Assembly: GCA_030621845.1 (NCBI GenBank)
Contig: JAUXHA010000001.1
Span: 1 to 64,000, forward strand
Reading direction: 5' to 3'
Source: Spongiibacteraceae bacterium
Lineage (GTDB): Bacteria; Pseudomonadota; Gammaproteobacteria; Pseudomonadales; Dasaniaceae
DNA: 64,000 bases
Below the pieces are notes generated by a model. It did no database searches and was not told the DNA's origin. It was given only the letters and a program-made list of their open reading frames with translations. Shown here one piece after another: positions 1 to 8,534 of the stretch (position 1 is its first letter; each line of letters begins with the position of its first letter). Both the position numbers and the translations under genes were made by a program.

Positions 1-1
1 A

Positions 2-874
2 TTCCTGAGAGGTGGCGGTCTGTTTTGTAAGGGTGGTTATGGCAAGCTGGCAGAAGCCTGCTGTGAAGGCGTGCGCAGAAATGGCGGTACCGTATTAATG
101 GGAACCCGCATCGAAGAGGTATTGGTGGAAAATGAAGCCATAGCAGGCATTCGCACCAAAGCCGGCGAAACTTATACTGCCCCGATTGTTGTCAGTAATG
201 CGGGTATTCAGCCGACAGTGCTGAAACTCGTAGGCGAAGAACATTTCGGCAACGATTATGTAGAGCGGGTCAAGGCACTGGTTCCCTCTTATTCATTATT
301 GGGCTACCGTTATTTCTTCAAGCAGCCAATTACCGATAAAGGCTTCGGTACAGTGTTTTCCGACACCAGCCCCTGGAGCGTGGAGCGCCTTAAACTGGCG
401 GAGCAAGGCAAGGGGTCACGTGAAGGGGTGCTCTACTATGAGGTGCCAGCCAACTACGACCCAGGTTCATCACCTGAAGGTACCCAGGTCGTTGTAACCG
501 GTACGTTCTGCCCAGCAGATCCCAATATGAGCAAGGAAGATATCAAGGCCTGGGCCGATGCGGGCGAAGAGATATTCTTTGGTTTGTTCCCCGAGGCGCG
601 AGATTTGATCGAAGAAAAAAATCTGTATACGACCAAGAGTGTATCCAATGCCACCCGGGATGCTACCGTAGCAGGTGCCGGTGGTGAGACTATCGGAGTC
701 GCCCAGATCGTTGGGCAGTGCGGCAGTTCAAAACCGTCAATCAAAACACCACTGGAAGGGCTCTATATTGTCGGTTGCGATGCGGGTGGAACCGGCATCG
801 GCACCCAGCAAGCCATCATGTCGGGCTTTAATGTGGCCGATGCGGTGGAGCAGAAAATAGGACACCCTCAATGA
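2..874 (+). CDS. FAD-dependent oxidoreductase, phytoene desaturase-like (5' end outside window)
   Basis: The reading frame is already open at base 2 and closes at TGA 872-874, so only the last 290 residues or so are visible. They match the C-terminal half of the phytoene desaturase/carotenoid isomerase-type NAD(P)/FAD oxidoreductases. The best evidence is the closing flavin-contact motif GLYIVGCDAGGTGIGTQQAI near the end, which in this family closes over the FAD. The dinucleotide-binding N-terminus is missing, so the substrate cannot be read. Many marine gammaproteobacteria carry such paralogs that are not carotenoid enzymes, and no carotenoid genes follow here. The GTG at 71 is an internal codon, not a start. 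Confidence 0.8.
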   Translation, partial: FLRGGGLFCKGGYGKLAEACCEGVRRNGGTVLMGTRIEEVLVENEAIAGIRTKAGETYTAPIVVSNAGIQPTVLKLVGEEHFGNDYVERVKALVPSYSLLGYRYFFKQPITDKGFGTVFSDTSPWSVERLKLAEQGKGSREGVLYYEVPANYDPGSSPEGTQVVVTGTFCPADPNMSKEDIKAWADAGEEIFFGLFPEARDLIEEKNLYTTKSVSNATRDATVAGAGGETIGVAQIVGQCGSSKPSIKTPLEGLYIVGCDAGGTGIGTQQAIMSGFNVADAVEQKIGHPQ

Positions 875-1078
875 GTTGCGTGCCAGTGGCGCGTCAACCG
901 CAGGAGCTTGGCGATTGCCAATAGTCTGCTTTTTATTGTAGATTGGGAGATATGAGGGGGTTAATGCTTCCTATACTCTGACAAGATTATTTTTCTATAT
1001 GCTCAGGGTATGACAGCCCGCGAGATCTATACTCAGCCCCGTATCAGTATTACGAAGAAAATATTTAAGAAGATAATT

Positions 1079-1144
1079 ATGTCGAATTTAATGAAAGGTA
1101 TCGCAGCTGGATTCATTGCTACGATCATTCGACGTATGGAATAA
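1079..1144 (+). pseudogene. 21-codon remnant or micro-ORF resembling the start of a small membrane protein
   Basis: The 299 bases between the flavoprotein and plsC contain one short frame, MSNLMKGIAAGFIATIIRRM plus one residue. From memory, the first 16 residues look like the N-terminus of DUF6789-type small membrane proteins, which usually continue for more than 100 residues. Here the frame turns basic and stops at TAA 1142-1144. No strong ribosome site precedes the ATG. It is either a broken gene end or chance. The rest of the gap shows nothing I recognise. Confidence 0.3.
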
Positions 1145-1173
1145 ATTCATTGGCTATATTTTAAGGTTCGGAC

Positions 1174-1926
1174 TTAAGCAGGAGTGGGTGCCATTTTCTC
1201 CATTTCATTTTCTATCCACTGCTCGATTTCAGCGGTTAGCTCACGGCTTTCCCGGCCGCTTGTTTCGATGGGCTTACCGATCACTACGGTAATGGTACCT
1301 GGAAACTTTAAAAATTTATCGGAGGGCCAGCACTCGCCCGCATTGTGGGCAATGGGAATAATAGCGGCATTTGATTTTGTGGCGATATTCGTTCCCCCCC
1401 TCGCATACTTACCTTTTTGTCCGGGATCAATGCGGGTACCCTCGGGGAAAATAAGCACGGAAATACCACGGGCCAGACGCTCAGCGCCCTGTTCCATAGT
1501 TTGCTTTAATGCTTTTTTCGGTGAGCCCCGGTCTATGGCGATAGGGTCGGTTAGTTTTAGTCCCCAGCCAAAAAAAGGCAGGTACAAGAGTTCATGTTTT
1601 AATACTACGCATACCGGGGAAAGAAAATATTGTAAAAAAATAGTTTCCCATGAGCTCTGGTGTTTGGATAAGAAAACATAGGGGCCGCCAGATAAATTTT
1701 CAGCCCCTTGAACGGTAAAGCGTATACCGCAGATTATTCTCAGCCAGGCCATGGCCAGTTTATTCCAGTAAAGAATATAGTGGCTGCGAATACGGTAGGG
1801 GAAAAAACTCAGCAGAAGTGCACCCGATACACTAAACCAAATTAGCATGAGCACATAGACCAGATAAAAGAGGCTGGCTCGAATGGCAAGGAATAGTTTA
1901 TTCATAAGTGACACACGGGGTAACAT
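1174..1926 (-). CDS. plsC: 1-acyl-sn-glycerol-3-phosphate acyltransferase (PlsC family)
   Basis: The product should transfer an acyl chain to lysophosphatidic acid at the inner membrane, the second acylation step of phospholipid synthesis. The 250-residue protein has a hydrophobic N-terminus (about residues 15-45), the acyltransferase block I as KHQSSWE (H89 to E94, an HX4E version of HX4D) and block III FPEGTR (160-165). The longest frame starts at 1926; an ATG at 1905 (MNKLFLAIRA) is an equally natural start. It lies downstream of glyS on the same strand with a 70-base gap. In Pseudomonas a PlsC gene is also near glyQS, usually with gmhB between, which is absent here. Confidence 0.88.
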   Translation of the reverse strand: MLPRVSLMNKLFLAIRASLFYLVYVLMLIWFSVSGALLLSFFPYRIRSHYILYWNKLAMAWLRIICGIRFTVQGAENLSGGPYVFLSKHQSSWETIFLQYFLSPVCVVLKHELLYLPFFGWGLKLTDPIAIDRGSPKKALKQTMEQGAERLARGISVLIFPEGTRIDPGQKGKYARGGTNIATKSNAAIIPIAHNAGECWPSDKFLKFPGTITVVIGKPIETSGRESRELTAEIEQWIENEMEKMAPTPA

Positions 1927-1996
1927 TATTATGCCGGTAGATTAAAAGACCCAGACAATAACGGCTTGGTTTAACGCTGTACGCTTTATACATGGT

Positions 1997-4075
1997 TTAT
2001 TTCGAAAGCGCTAAATAGGATATATCAATAACACCAAGAAAAAGCGCATTCAGTTTAGTCAGTAAAGCCAATCGATTATTGCGCGTAGTTTCATTATCGG
2101 CGACTACCATGACTTCATCAAAAAAGGTGCTTACCGGTTGTTGTAACCTGGACAGTGCCTCAAGTTGCTGCTCAAAGTTGGCAGGTGTGCAGTCAATTTT
2201 TTCCTGTGCCGTTTCAATGGCAGTAGCCAGTTCTTTTTCAGCGCTTTGAATCAGTGCCGCAGTATCAATATTCGCTTGCGGGCTGGGGTTTTTAGCGAGG
2301 ATATTGCGTGTGCGTTTGGCCGCTTCGGCAAGATCGCTGGCCGCCTCGGATTGACTAAAATTCATTACCGTCTGCGCGCGGTGATAGGCGCTTAGAGGTA
2401 CATCGAATTGATGGCCGGGTGCATTGATGGTGGCGCGGAAACCCTGTACGGAAACGCCCTGTTCCACAATCATATTTTCAAAGCGATCTTTTATATACTC
2501 AAGTACTACAGTAACAACGGTGTCGGCTTCGGGAAGATTGTCGTATTGAGCGGCTGCGGCTTCCAGTAATTCCTTAAGGCTGAGGGAAAATTCGCGCTCG
2601 ATTAAAATTCTCAGCACGCTTAAGCTGGCCCGGCGCAAGGCAAAGGGATCTTTTGATCCGGTCGGTGGTTGGCCAATGCCGAAGATACCTATCAGGGTGT
2701 CGAGGCGATCGGCTAACGCCAGCGCACAGGAGACGGGGTTTTCCGGTAAGCTATCGCCGGAGAATTTCGGCAGGTACTGGTCTTTAATGGCCTGGGCAAC
2801 CTCATCCGGCTCACCATCATTGAGGGCGTAATAGCACCCCGCCACGCCTTGCATTTTGTCGAACTCCAATACCATATCGGAAACCAGGTCGCATTTACCC
2901 AGCTCAGCAGCGCGACCGGCATAAGCGGGGTTGCCACCGATGAGCTCGGCGATAGTGACGGCCAGGGCCTTAACGCGCAGGGTTTTTTCATAGATCGTGC
3001 CCAGTTTTGCCTGGAACACAATGGACTTGAGTTTATCCAGGCGGGCTTCTAGTTTGATTTTTTTATCGTTTTCATAAAAGAAGGCAGCATCACTTAAGCG
3101 CGGACGGATAACGCGCTCATTACCCTGGATGACCTGGCTGGGGTCTTCACTGCTGATGTTTGCCACGGTGATAAAGTTGGGCAGCAGTTGGCCTTCGTTG
3201 TCGACCAGGTGGAAATATTTTTGATGCTCCTTCATTGAGGAGATCAGCGCTTCGGCGGGTACGGATAAAAAACGCTGTTCAAAACTACCGGTTAAGGCTA
3301 CCGGCCATTCGACCAGGGCGGTAACTTCATCCAGTAAGTCAGCGCCGATAACTGCTTCGCCGCCAGCTTGTTTACCTTCGGCGGTGACTTGCTCCCTAAT
3401 CATCTGTTGGCGCTGCTGGTAGTCAGCAATAACATGACCGCTGGAGGCCAGCAACTCTTCATAACAGTCGGGGTTAGCGATAGTCAGTTGGGTGTCGCAA
3501 TGAAAGCGATGACCGCGAGTGAGGTTGTTGGAGGTAACGCCGAGTATTTCAGCGGGAATGATTTCGCTGCCGAAGAGCATCACCAGCCAGTGCACCGGAC
3601 GAATAAATTCATTGCGGCTGGCTCCCCAGCGCATACGCTTGGGAATAGGGAGTTGGCGGAGGGATTTTTCTACAATGGCGGGCAGGCACTGTGTGGTGAT
3701 TGACCCTTTGACGCTGGATTTAAACGCCAGCCTCGGCCCCTTGTTGGTCTCGGCGGTGGTTAATTGTTCGGGCGTTACCCCATTTTTACGTGCGAAGCCC
3801 TCGGCTGCCTTGGTCCAGTTGCCGTCGTCATCCCTGGCATTACTGGTGGGTGGGCCCAGCGCTTCAATGTTTTTGTCCGGCGCCTGGGCGATCAGTTCAT
3901 CGACAATCACCGCCAGACGGCGGGGGGTAGCAAACCATCGCACCTGGCCGTGGTCCAGGTTTGCTGCCTTGAGGCCGGATTCGATACCCTCTTTAAAGGC
4001 GAGGGCTAGCGGCTTTAATGCCATGGGTGGCAGTTCTTCGGTGCCAATTTCTATTAACAGGGCATCGCTATGCAT
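1997..4075 (-). CDS. glyS: Glycyl-tRNA synthetase beta subunit
   Basis: This is the beta subunit of the bacterial alpha2beta2 glycyl-tRNA synthetase, needed for tRNA binding while the alpha subunit carries the aminoacylation site. The 692 residues match the family length. The N-terminus ([17 protein letters not shown]) and internal blocks such as MRWG, RGHRFH and a late segment near GIGQPPTGSKDPFALRR are characteristic. Its ATG (4073-4075) overlaps the TAA of glyQ by one base (TAATG), so the two chains are translationally coupled and can be made in equal amounts. Confidence 0.97.
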   Translation of the reverse strand: MHSDALLIEIGTEELPPMALKPLALAFKEGIESGLKAANLDHGQVRWFATPRRLAVIVDELIAQAPDKNIEALGPPTSNARDDDGNWTKAAEGFARKNGVTPEQLTTAETNKGPRLAFKSSVKGSITTQCLPAIVEKSLRQLPIPKRMRWGASRNEFIRPVHWLVMLFGSEIIPAEILGVTSNNLTRGHRFHCDTQLTIANPDCYEELLASSGHVIADYQQRQQMIREQVTAEGKQAGGEAVIGADLLDEVTALVEWPVALTGSFEQRFLSVPAEALISSMKEHQKYFHLVDNEGQLLPNFITVANISSEDPSQVIQGNERVIRPRLSDAAFFYENDKKIKLEARLDKLKSIVFQAKLGTIYEKTLRVKALAVTIAELIGGNPAYAGRAAELGKCDLVSDMVLEFDKMQGVAGCYYALNDGEPDEVAQAIKDQYLPKFSGDSLPENPVSCALALADRLDTLIGIFGIGQPPTGSKDPFALRRASLSVLRILIEREFSLSLKELLEAAAAQYDNLPEADTVVTVVLEYIKDRFENMIVEQGVSVQGFRATINAPGHQFDVPLSAYHRAQTVMNFSQSEAASDLAEAAKRTRNILAKNPSPQANIDTAALIQSAEKELATAIETAQEKIDCTPANFEQQLEALSRLQQPVSTFFDEVMVVADNETTRNNRLALLTKLNALFLGVIDISYLALSK

Positions 4076-5022
4076 TATGATTTGGCTCCGGCCACTAACG
4101 GCTCCTGGCGTAAATTGTCTGGTGCCAGGGGAAAGCCCAGAGCCTGGCGAGTATCAAAATAAGCTTGGGCAACCGCTCGGGATAATGTGCGCACGCGTAA
4201 AATAAAGCGCTGGCGCTCGGTGACGGAAATAGCGTGGCGGGCATCCAGCAGGTTAAAGGCATGGGAAGCCTTCATTACCATTTCATAGGCAGGTAGCGGC
4301 AAACCATTTTCAATCAAACGCAAGCTGTCGGCTTCATAGTGGTCAAAACTGCTAAACAATTGCTCCACATCCGCGTGCTCAAAATTATAGCGGGACATTT
4401 CGACTTCATTTTGGTGGAAAACATCACCGTAACTTACCGGACCCTCGGGGCCGTTTGCCCAAACCAGGTCATAAATACTGTCGACACCCTGTAAATACAT
4501 GGCGATACGCTCAAGGCCATAAGTGATCTCACCGGTAACGGGGAAGCATTCGAGACCACCCACCTGCTGGAAATAGGTAAACTGGGTAACCTCCATGCCG
4601 TTAAGCCAAACCTCCCAGCCTAAACCCCAGGCACCCAGGGTAGGTGATTCCCAATTATCTTCTACAAAGCGAATATCATGGATTATCGGGTTGATGCCGA
4701 GCATACGCAGGGAGTCCAGGTACAGTTCCTGAATATTATCGGGTGAAGGCTTAAGCACTACCTGAAATTGGTAATAGTGTTGCAGACGATTCGGGTTTTC
4801 ACCATAGCGGCCATCGGTGGGTCGACGACAGGGTTGTACATAGGCGGCGTTCCAGGTTTCAGGCCCGATAGCACGAAGAAAGGTGCCTGGGTGGAAGGTG
4901 CCCGCCCCCACCTCCATATCCAGAGGTTGTAATAATACACAGCCCTGTTCTGCCCAGAATTGCTGTAGAGCAAGAATCAGCCCCTGGAACGTTTGACTGT
5001 TTGCGCTGGTCTCGGTTGTCAC
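4075..5022 (-). CDS. glyQ: Glycyl-tRNA synthetase alpha subunit
   Basis: This is the catalytic alpha chain of glycyl-tRNA synthetase, a class II enzyme. The signature stretch [13 protein letters not shown] followed by [15 protein letters not shown] is intact. The frame stays open upstream to an ATG at 5112, but the family begins just before the [13 protein letters not shown] block. A GTG at 5020-5022 gives a normal 315-residue protein and is preceded by a purine-rich AAGTGGTG. I therefore prefer the GTG start; the extra 30 residues at the ATG look unlike the family. The gene is first in a leftward glyQ-glyS pair, divergent from djlA across about 160 bases that must hold both promoters. Confidence 0.95.
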   Translation of the reverse strand: MTTETSANSQTFQGLILALQQFWAEQGCVLLQPLDMEVGAGTFHPGTFLRAIGPETWNAAYVQPCRRPTDGRYGENPNRLQHYYQFQVVLKPSPDNIQELYLDSLRMLGINPIIHDIRFVEDNWESPTLGAWGLGWEVWLNGMEVTQFTYFQQVGGLECFPVTGEITYGLERIAMYLQGVDSIYDLVWANGPEGPVSYGDVFHQNEVEMSRYNFEHADVEQLFSSFDHYEADSLRLIENGLPLPAYEMVMKASHAFNLLDARHAISVTERQRFILRVRTLSRAVAQAYFDTRQALGFPLAPDNLRQEPLVAGAKS

Positions 5023-5184
5023 GCATTCACCACTTGTTATTGCTTTGGCCAAAAACCGGCCATTATACAGAGTGTTGCCGGTGGTTAGTAGGCGCTTTGC
5101 GTTGGAGAACATACGGGAAAGCGGTATTATCGACGCTTTATTTTCATAACTTTGTTGCAGCTTCGGAGAGGATAGATAAACAGA

Positions 5185-5988
5185 ATGGTTTTTGGGAAGT
5201 TAATTGGTGGCATATTGGGTTTTTCCGCCGCAGGCATAGTCGGCGCGATTATCGGCATAATAGCCGGTCATATTTTTGATAAGGGTTTTGGCCAGGCACT
5301 GGGTTTTGACTTTTCTGCTGAGCGGGAAAGGCTGCAGCAATTATTTTTTGAAACCAGTTTTAGTCTTATGGGTTACCTGGCCAAGGCGGATGGGCGCATT
5401 AGCGAGGAAGAAATAGCCCAGGCGGAGGCAATTATTGCCCGGGTAGGACTAATTGATGAGCACCGTGAGCGGGCTATCGATTATTTTAAGCAGGGCGCGA
5501 CGGCTGAATTCCAATTCGAGCCGGCGATTGCAAAATTTGTCAGTGGTGGTGGGCGGGGTCATCGTCTGCCGGTACTGTTGCTGGAGTTTTTACTGAGCAT
5601 GGCCCTGGCTGACGGCGTGATTCACCCGGCAGAACAGGAAGTATTGAACCGGGTTGCCAGTGCCCTTGGTATTAATGCGCGACAGTTTCAGCAATTACTG
5701 TCGATGTTGATGGCGCAGCATAGCTTTGGCCAGCAGGGGCAATATCGCGACAGTGGTCAAGCCCGCCCATCGGTGGATGCGCTGGCACAGGCTTATCTGG
5801 CGCTGGGTGTAGAGCGCGGGGCAAGTGATAAGGAGGTTAAGCGAGCGTACCGAAAACTGATGAGTGAGCATCACCCGGATAAGCTGATAGCCCGGGGAGT
5901 TCCCGATGATATGCTTAAAATCGCCACCGAAACCGCCCAGGAAATTCAGGCAGCTTATGAGTTGATCAGGAAGGCGAGAAAGTCCTAG
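5185..5988 (+). CDS. djlA: DnaJ-like co-chaperone DjlA
   Basis: DjlA is an inner-membrane co-chaperone that stimulates DnaK through a C-terminal J domain. The 267 residues show the expected order: one glycine-rich membrane segment (about 6-30), a TerB-like helical domain (about 45-165) and a J domain from about 200 with the HPD motif at 230-232 in SEHHPDK. Length is close to the E. coli protein. The final TAG (5986-5988) lies inside the left end of a short repeat element that recurs elsewhere in the window. Downstream is a convergent Lrp-type gene. Confidence 0.93.
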   Translation: MVFGKLIGGILGFSAAGIVGAIIGIIAGHIFDKGFGQALGFDFSAERERLQQLFFETSFSLMGYLAKADGRISEEEIAQAEAIIARVGLIDEHRERAIDYFKQGATAEFQFEPAIAKFVSGGGRGHRLPVLLLEFLLSMALADGVIHPAEQEVLNRVASALGINARQFQQLLSMLMAQHSFGQQGQYRDSGQARPSVDALAQAYLALGVERGASDKEVKRAYRKLMSEHHPDKLIARGVPDDMLKIATETAQEIQAAYELIRKARKS

Positions 5989-6029
5989 GGCCCGCAGAGA
6001 ACGCTTGCCATTATTCAGAGGTGCCCTAG
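5984..6029 (+). repeat. Reduced copy of MITE-like repeat (CTAGGGC...GCCCTAG)
   Basis: Bases 6005-6029 match the right arm of the 102-bp element at 51510-51611 at 24 of 25 positions, beginning TTGCCATTATTCAGAGGTGC. The left side keeps only the outer CTAGGGC (5985-5991), the inverse of GCCCTAG at 6023-6029, with a 31-base interior. It looks like an internally deleted copy. It spans the djlA stop codon and lies between the convergent djlA and Lrp-type genes. Confidence 0.7.
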
Positions 6030-6032
6030 TGC

Positions 6033-6506
6033 CTACTTCAGGTGTTCGAGGGGCAGTGCTTTCCGGTCGATGGTTTTTTTCATCACAAAGCTGGAATGCA
6101 CACCGGTGACCCCTTCGATACGGGTGAGTTTACCGAGTAAAAACTCCTGATAATAATCCATATTCGGCACCATGATTTTTAATTGATAGTCCGCGGAATG
6201 GCCGGTAATCAGGTAGCACTCGACCACTTCCGGGTAGTCACAGACATGCCGTTCAAAGTTTTCAAAGCGAGCGGGTGTGTGTTTATCCATGCTGATCTGC
6301 ACGATAGCCGTCATGGTTAAACCCAGTTTTGCCGGGTCGAGCAGGGTCACGGTATGATCGATGATGCCGCTATCTTCAAGCTGCTTCACCCGCCGAGCAC
6401 AGGGCGAGGGTGACAGGCCTACCCGCTCTGCCAGTTCCAGGTTGCTGATGCGGCCATTTTCCTGCATGGCGGCTAAAATACGGCGGTCGATTCGATCAAG
6501 CTTCAT
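6033..6506 (-). CDS. Lrp/AsnC family transcriptional regulator
   Basis: This is a small (157-residue) feast/famine regulator. An N-terminal helix-turn-helix is visible (MKLDRIDRRILAAMQENG, then SNLELAERVGLSPSPCARRV, about 20-41). A C-terminal RAM/AsnC effector domain follows, with the VECYLITGHSADYQLKI core. It is transcribed divergently from leuA, so leucine or another amino acid is a reasonable effector and leuA a reasonable target; that is inference. An inverted repeat lies 32-67 bases upstream of its start. Which Lrp-family member this is cannot be settled from the sequence. Confidence 0.92.
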   Translation of the reverse strand: MKLDRIDRRILAAMQENGRISNLELAERVGLSPSPCARRVKQLEDSGIIDHTVTLLDPAKLGLTMTAIVQISMDKHTPARFENFERHVCDYPEVVECYLITGHSADYQLKIMVPNMDYYQEFLLGKLTRIEGVTGVHSSFVMKKTIDRKALPLEHLK

Positions 6507-6537
6507 TGTTTATCCCCAAGATTCTAAAAATGTAAAC

Positions 6538-6573
6538 TATATCACTTATTATTATTAGTATAGTGGTGATATA
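6538..6573. promoter_or_regulatory. Inverted repeat in lrp-leuA divergent region (candidate operator)
   Basis: TATATCAC (6538-6545) and GTGATATA (6566-6573) form a perfect 8-base inverted repeat with a 20-base AT-rich spacer, so the half-site centres are 28 bases apart. It sits 32-67 bases upstream of the Lrp-type start codon. Autoregulation is usual for Lrp/AsnC proteins, which makes it a candidate site. Binding is inferred. Confidence 0.45.
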
Positions 6574-6813
6574 AGCTAATGTAACGCAATATTAGTAGTG
6601 AGTTTGCAAACATTCTCCAATGGTTGTTCCCTATACTCTCTCCCATAGCTTGTTACGGCCCCCGCTGGCCGCTACCCATAAGGTCGGTCGGCGCAAAGAT
6701 TCCTCATAAGGGAGTTTGTGGCTTATTCCAGATGGAAGAGGCCCGGGGCTGAAGCTATTCGCCGAGAGCGGTGATCGGATGAATCTTAGCAGCGCAGTAT
6801 CAAGGGGAAACAC
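6574..6813 (+). promoter_or_regulatory. leuA upstream and leader region, no gene found
   Basis: This is the leuA-side part of a 307-base gap between two divergent genes. The part from about 6650 to leuA is GC-rich and has several short self-complementary pieces: TTCC/GGAA around AGAT near 6730, ATAAG/CTTAT near 6708-6727, and CCG/CGG around AGAG near 6762. I found no leader peptide rich in leucine codons and no clear intrinsic terminator. A structured leader is possible but not shown. Confidence 0.3.
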
Positions 6814-8484
6814 ATGTCATCATTTAATCATCGCAAGTACCAGCCCTTCCCCGTCGTTGCCATGCCTGATCGACAGTGGCCCGATCAATTGATTGAACGG
6901 GCACCCCGCTGGTGCAGTGTGGATTTGCGTGATGGTAACCAGGCGTTGATAGAGCCGATGAGCGTGGCCAGCAAAAGGATGCTGTTTGAATTATTAGTAA
7001 AGGTGGGATTTAAGGAAATTGAAGTGGGCTTCCCGGCGGCCTCGCAACAGGATTTTGATTTTGTTCGCCAATTGATTGAAGCGGGAAGTATTCCGCAGGA
7101 TGTCACCATTCAGGTGTTGACCCAGGCCAGGGAGGATTTGATTACACGAACCTTTGAGGCGCTTAAAGGTGCGCGCCGCGCAATTGTTCATGTGTACAAT
7201 TCAACATCGACGGTACAGCGTGAACAAGTATTTAAGCAGGATAAGCAGGGCATTATTGATATCGCCGTGAGGGCTGCCGAGGCGGTAAAAACACAGGCGC
7301 AGCAACAGGCTCAAACGCAATGGGTATTTCAATATTCGCCAGAAAGTTTTACCGCAACGGAGCTCGATTTTGCGGTAGAAGTGTGTGATGCAGTGACGGC
7401 GGTGTGGCAGCCAACGGAGGACAACCCGATAATTCTTAATTTGCCCTCGACCGTAGAAATGGCAACGCCAAATGTTTATGCGGATCAAATCGAATGGTTC
7501 TGCCAACATATTCAGCGCCGCAACGCAGTAATTATCAGTGTCCATACGCACAATGATCGCGGCTGCGCGGTGGCGGCGGCCGAGCTGGCGGTGATGGCTG
7601 GCGCGCAGCGGGTTGAAGGTACCTTGCTGGGTAATGGTGAGCGAACCGGCAATATGGATATTGTTACTATGGCGATGAACCTTTACAGCCAGGGTATCGA
7701 TCCGGCGCTGGATTTGTCAGATATGGATGAAATTATTCGCTGTGTTAAAGCGTGTACTCAATTACCGGTTCACCCCCGCCACCCTTATGCTGGCGAGTTA
7801 GTGTTTACCGCCTTTTCCGGTAGCCACCAGGATGCGATTAAAAAATGTTTGGCATCTTATCAGCAGGATGAACCCTGGCAGATTGCTTATTTGCCGATAG
7901 ACCCAAGAGACCTTGGCCGCAATTATCAGGAAATTATTCGAATTAATAGCCAGTCGGGCAAGGGCGGCATTGCTTATGTGTTAGAACATGAATACGGCTT
8001 GCAGTTACCACGATGGTTACAAATAGAATTCAGTCAGTTGGTACAAAAACAGGCAGAAAACGCACAAAGCGAAATGTCATCGGCGATGATATGGGAATTA
8101 TTCCAGCAACATTATCTTGTTAATGCCAACCCATGCCAATTGGAAAACTATACGGTGACGCGCAATAAAATCGATAAATTATCGGCGGTTATTGTACGGC
8201 GGGGTGAATTAATTAAAATAGAGGCGGAAGGTGTTGGCGTGCTGGAAGCGTTTATTAACGCCTTATTTTTGCGCTTCGCTATTCACATTGATGTTGTGGA
8301 ATATAGCGAGCATGCGATGGGATCCGGGGTGGAAGAACAAGCGGCCAGTTATATGAAGATTAAATGTGAGGGTCGAAATTATATTGGTGTGGCGATGCAT
8401 AAAGACATTATCTGTGCAACGTTGAATGCTGTGCTGGTGGCGATCAGCCAGGTTGAGAAGGTATTTGAAGACCGGGTGGCTTGA
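6814..8484 (+). CDS. leuA: 2-isopropylmalate synthase (long form)
   Basis: LeuA condenses acetyl-CoA with 2-oxoisovalerate, the committed step of leucine synthesis. The 556 residues fit the longer LeuA type seen in Pseudomonas. The N-terminal TIM barrel carries the metal/substrate motif RWCSVDLRDGNQAL, SVHTHNDRGCAVAAAELAV and the GNGERTGN loop. The C-terminal part (after about 425) is the regulatory domain, ending near HAMGSGVEEQAASYMKI. The start has a purine-rich AAGGGGAAACAC just upstream. It stands alone; leuB, leuC and leuD are not in the window. The divergent Lrp-type gene suggests amino-acid control. Confidence 0.96.
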   Translation: MSSFNHRKYQPFPVVAMPDRQWPDQLIERAPRWCSVDLRDGNQALIEPMSVASKRMLFELLVKVGFKEIEVGFPAASQQDFDFVRQLIEAGSIPQDVTIQVLTQAREDLITRTFEALKGARRAIVHVYNSTSTVQREQVFKQDKQGIIDIAVRAAEAVKTQAQQQAQTQWVFQYSPESFTATELDFAVEVCDAVTAVWQPTEDNPIILNLPSTVEMATPNVYADQIEWFCQHIQRRNAVIISVHTHNDRGCAVAAAELAVMAGAQRVEGTLLGNGERTGNMDIVTMAMNLYSQGIDPALDLSDMDEIIRCVKACTQLPVHPRHPYAGELVFTAFSGSHQDAIKKCLASYQQDEPWQIAYLPIDPRDLGRNYQEIIRINSQSGKGGIAYVLEHEYGLQLPRWLQIEFSQLVQKQAENAQSEMSSAMIWELFQQHYLVNANPCQLENYTVTRNKIDKLSAVIVRRGELIKIEAEGVGVLEAFINALFLRFAIHIDVVEYSEHAMGSGVEEQAASYMKIKCEGRNYIGVAMHKDIICATLNAVLVAISQVEKVFEDRVA

Positions 8485-8534
8485 TCTGCAAGCGTACAGT
8501 GTTGATGCCTAACGGCCAAGCAGGATTATATTGA

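Noticed and set aside
3519-4205. A 228-codon plus-strand frame across glyS and the end of glyQ
   Set aside because: It overlaps two unmistakable synthetase genes and its product has no family character, so it is an opposite-strand shadow.
5023-5112. A 30-residue N-terminal extension of GlyQ starting at ATG 5112
   Set aside because: The extension does not resemble the family and overlaps the space needed for the divergent promoters; the GTG at 5022 gives the usual length.
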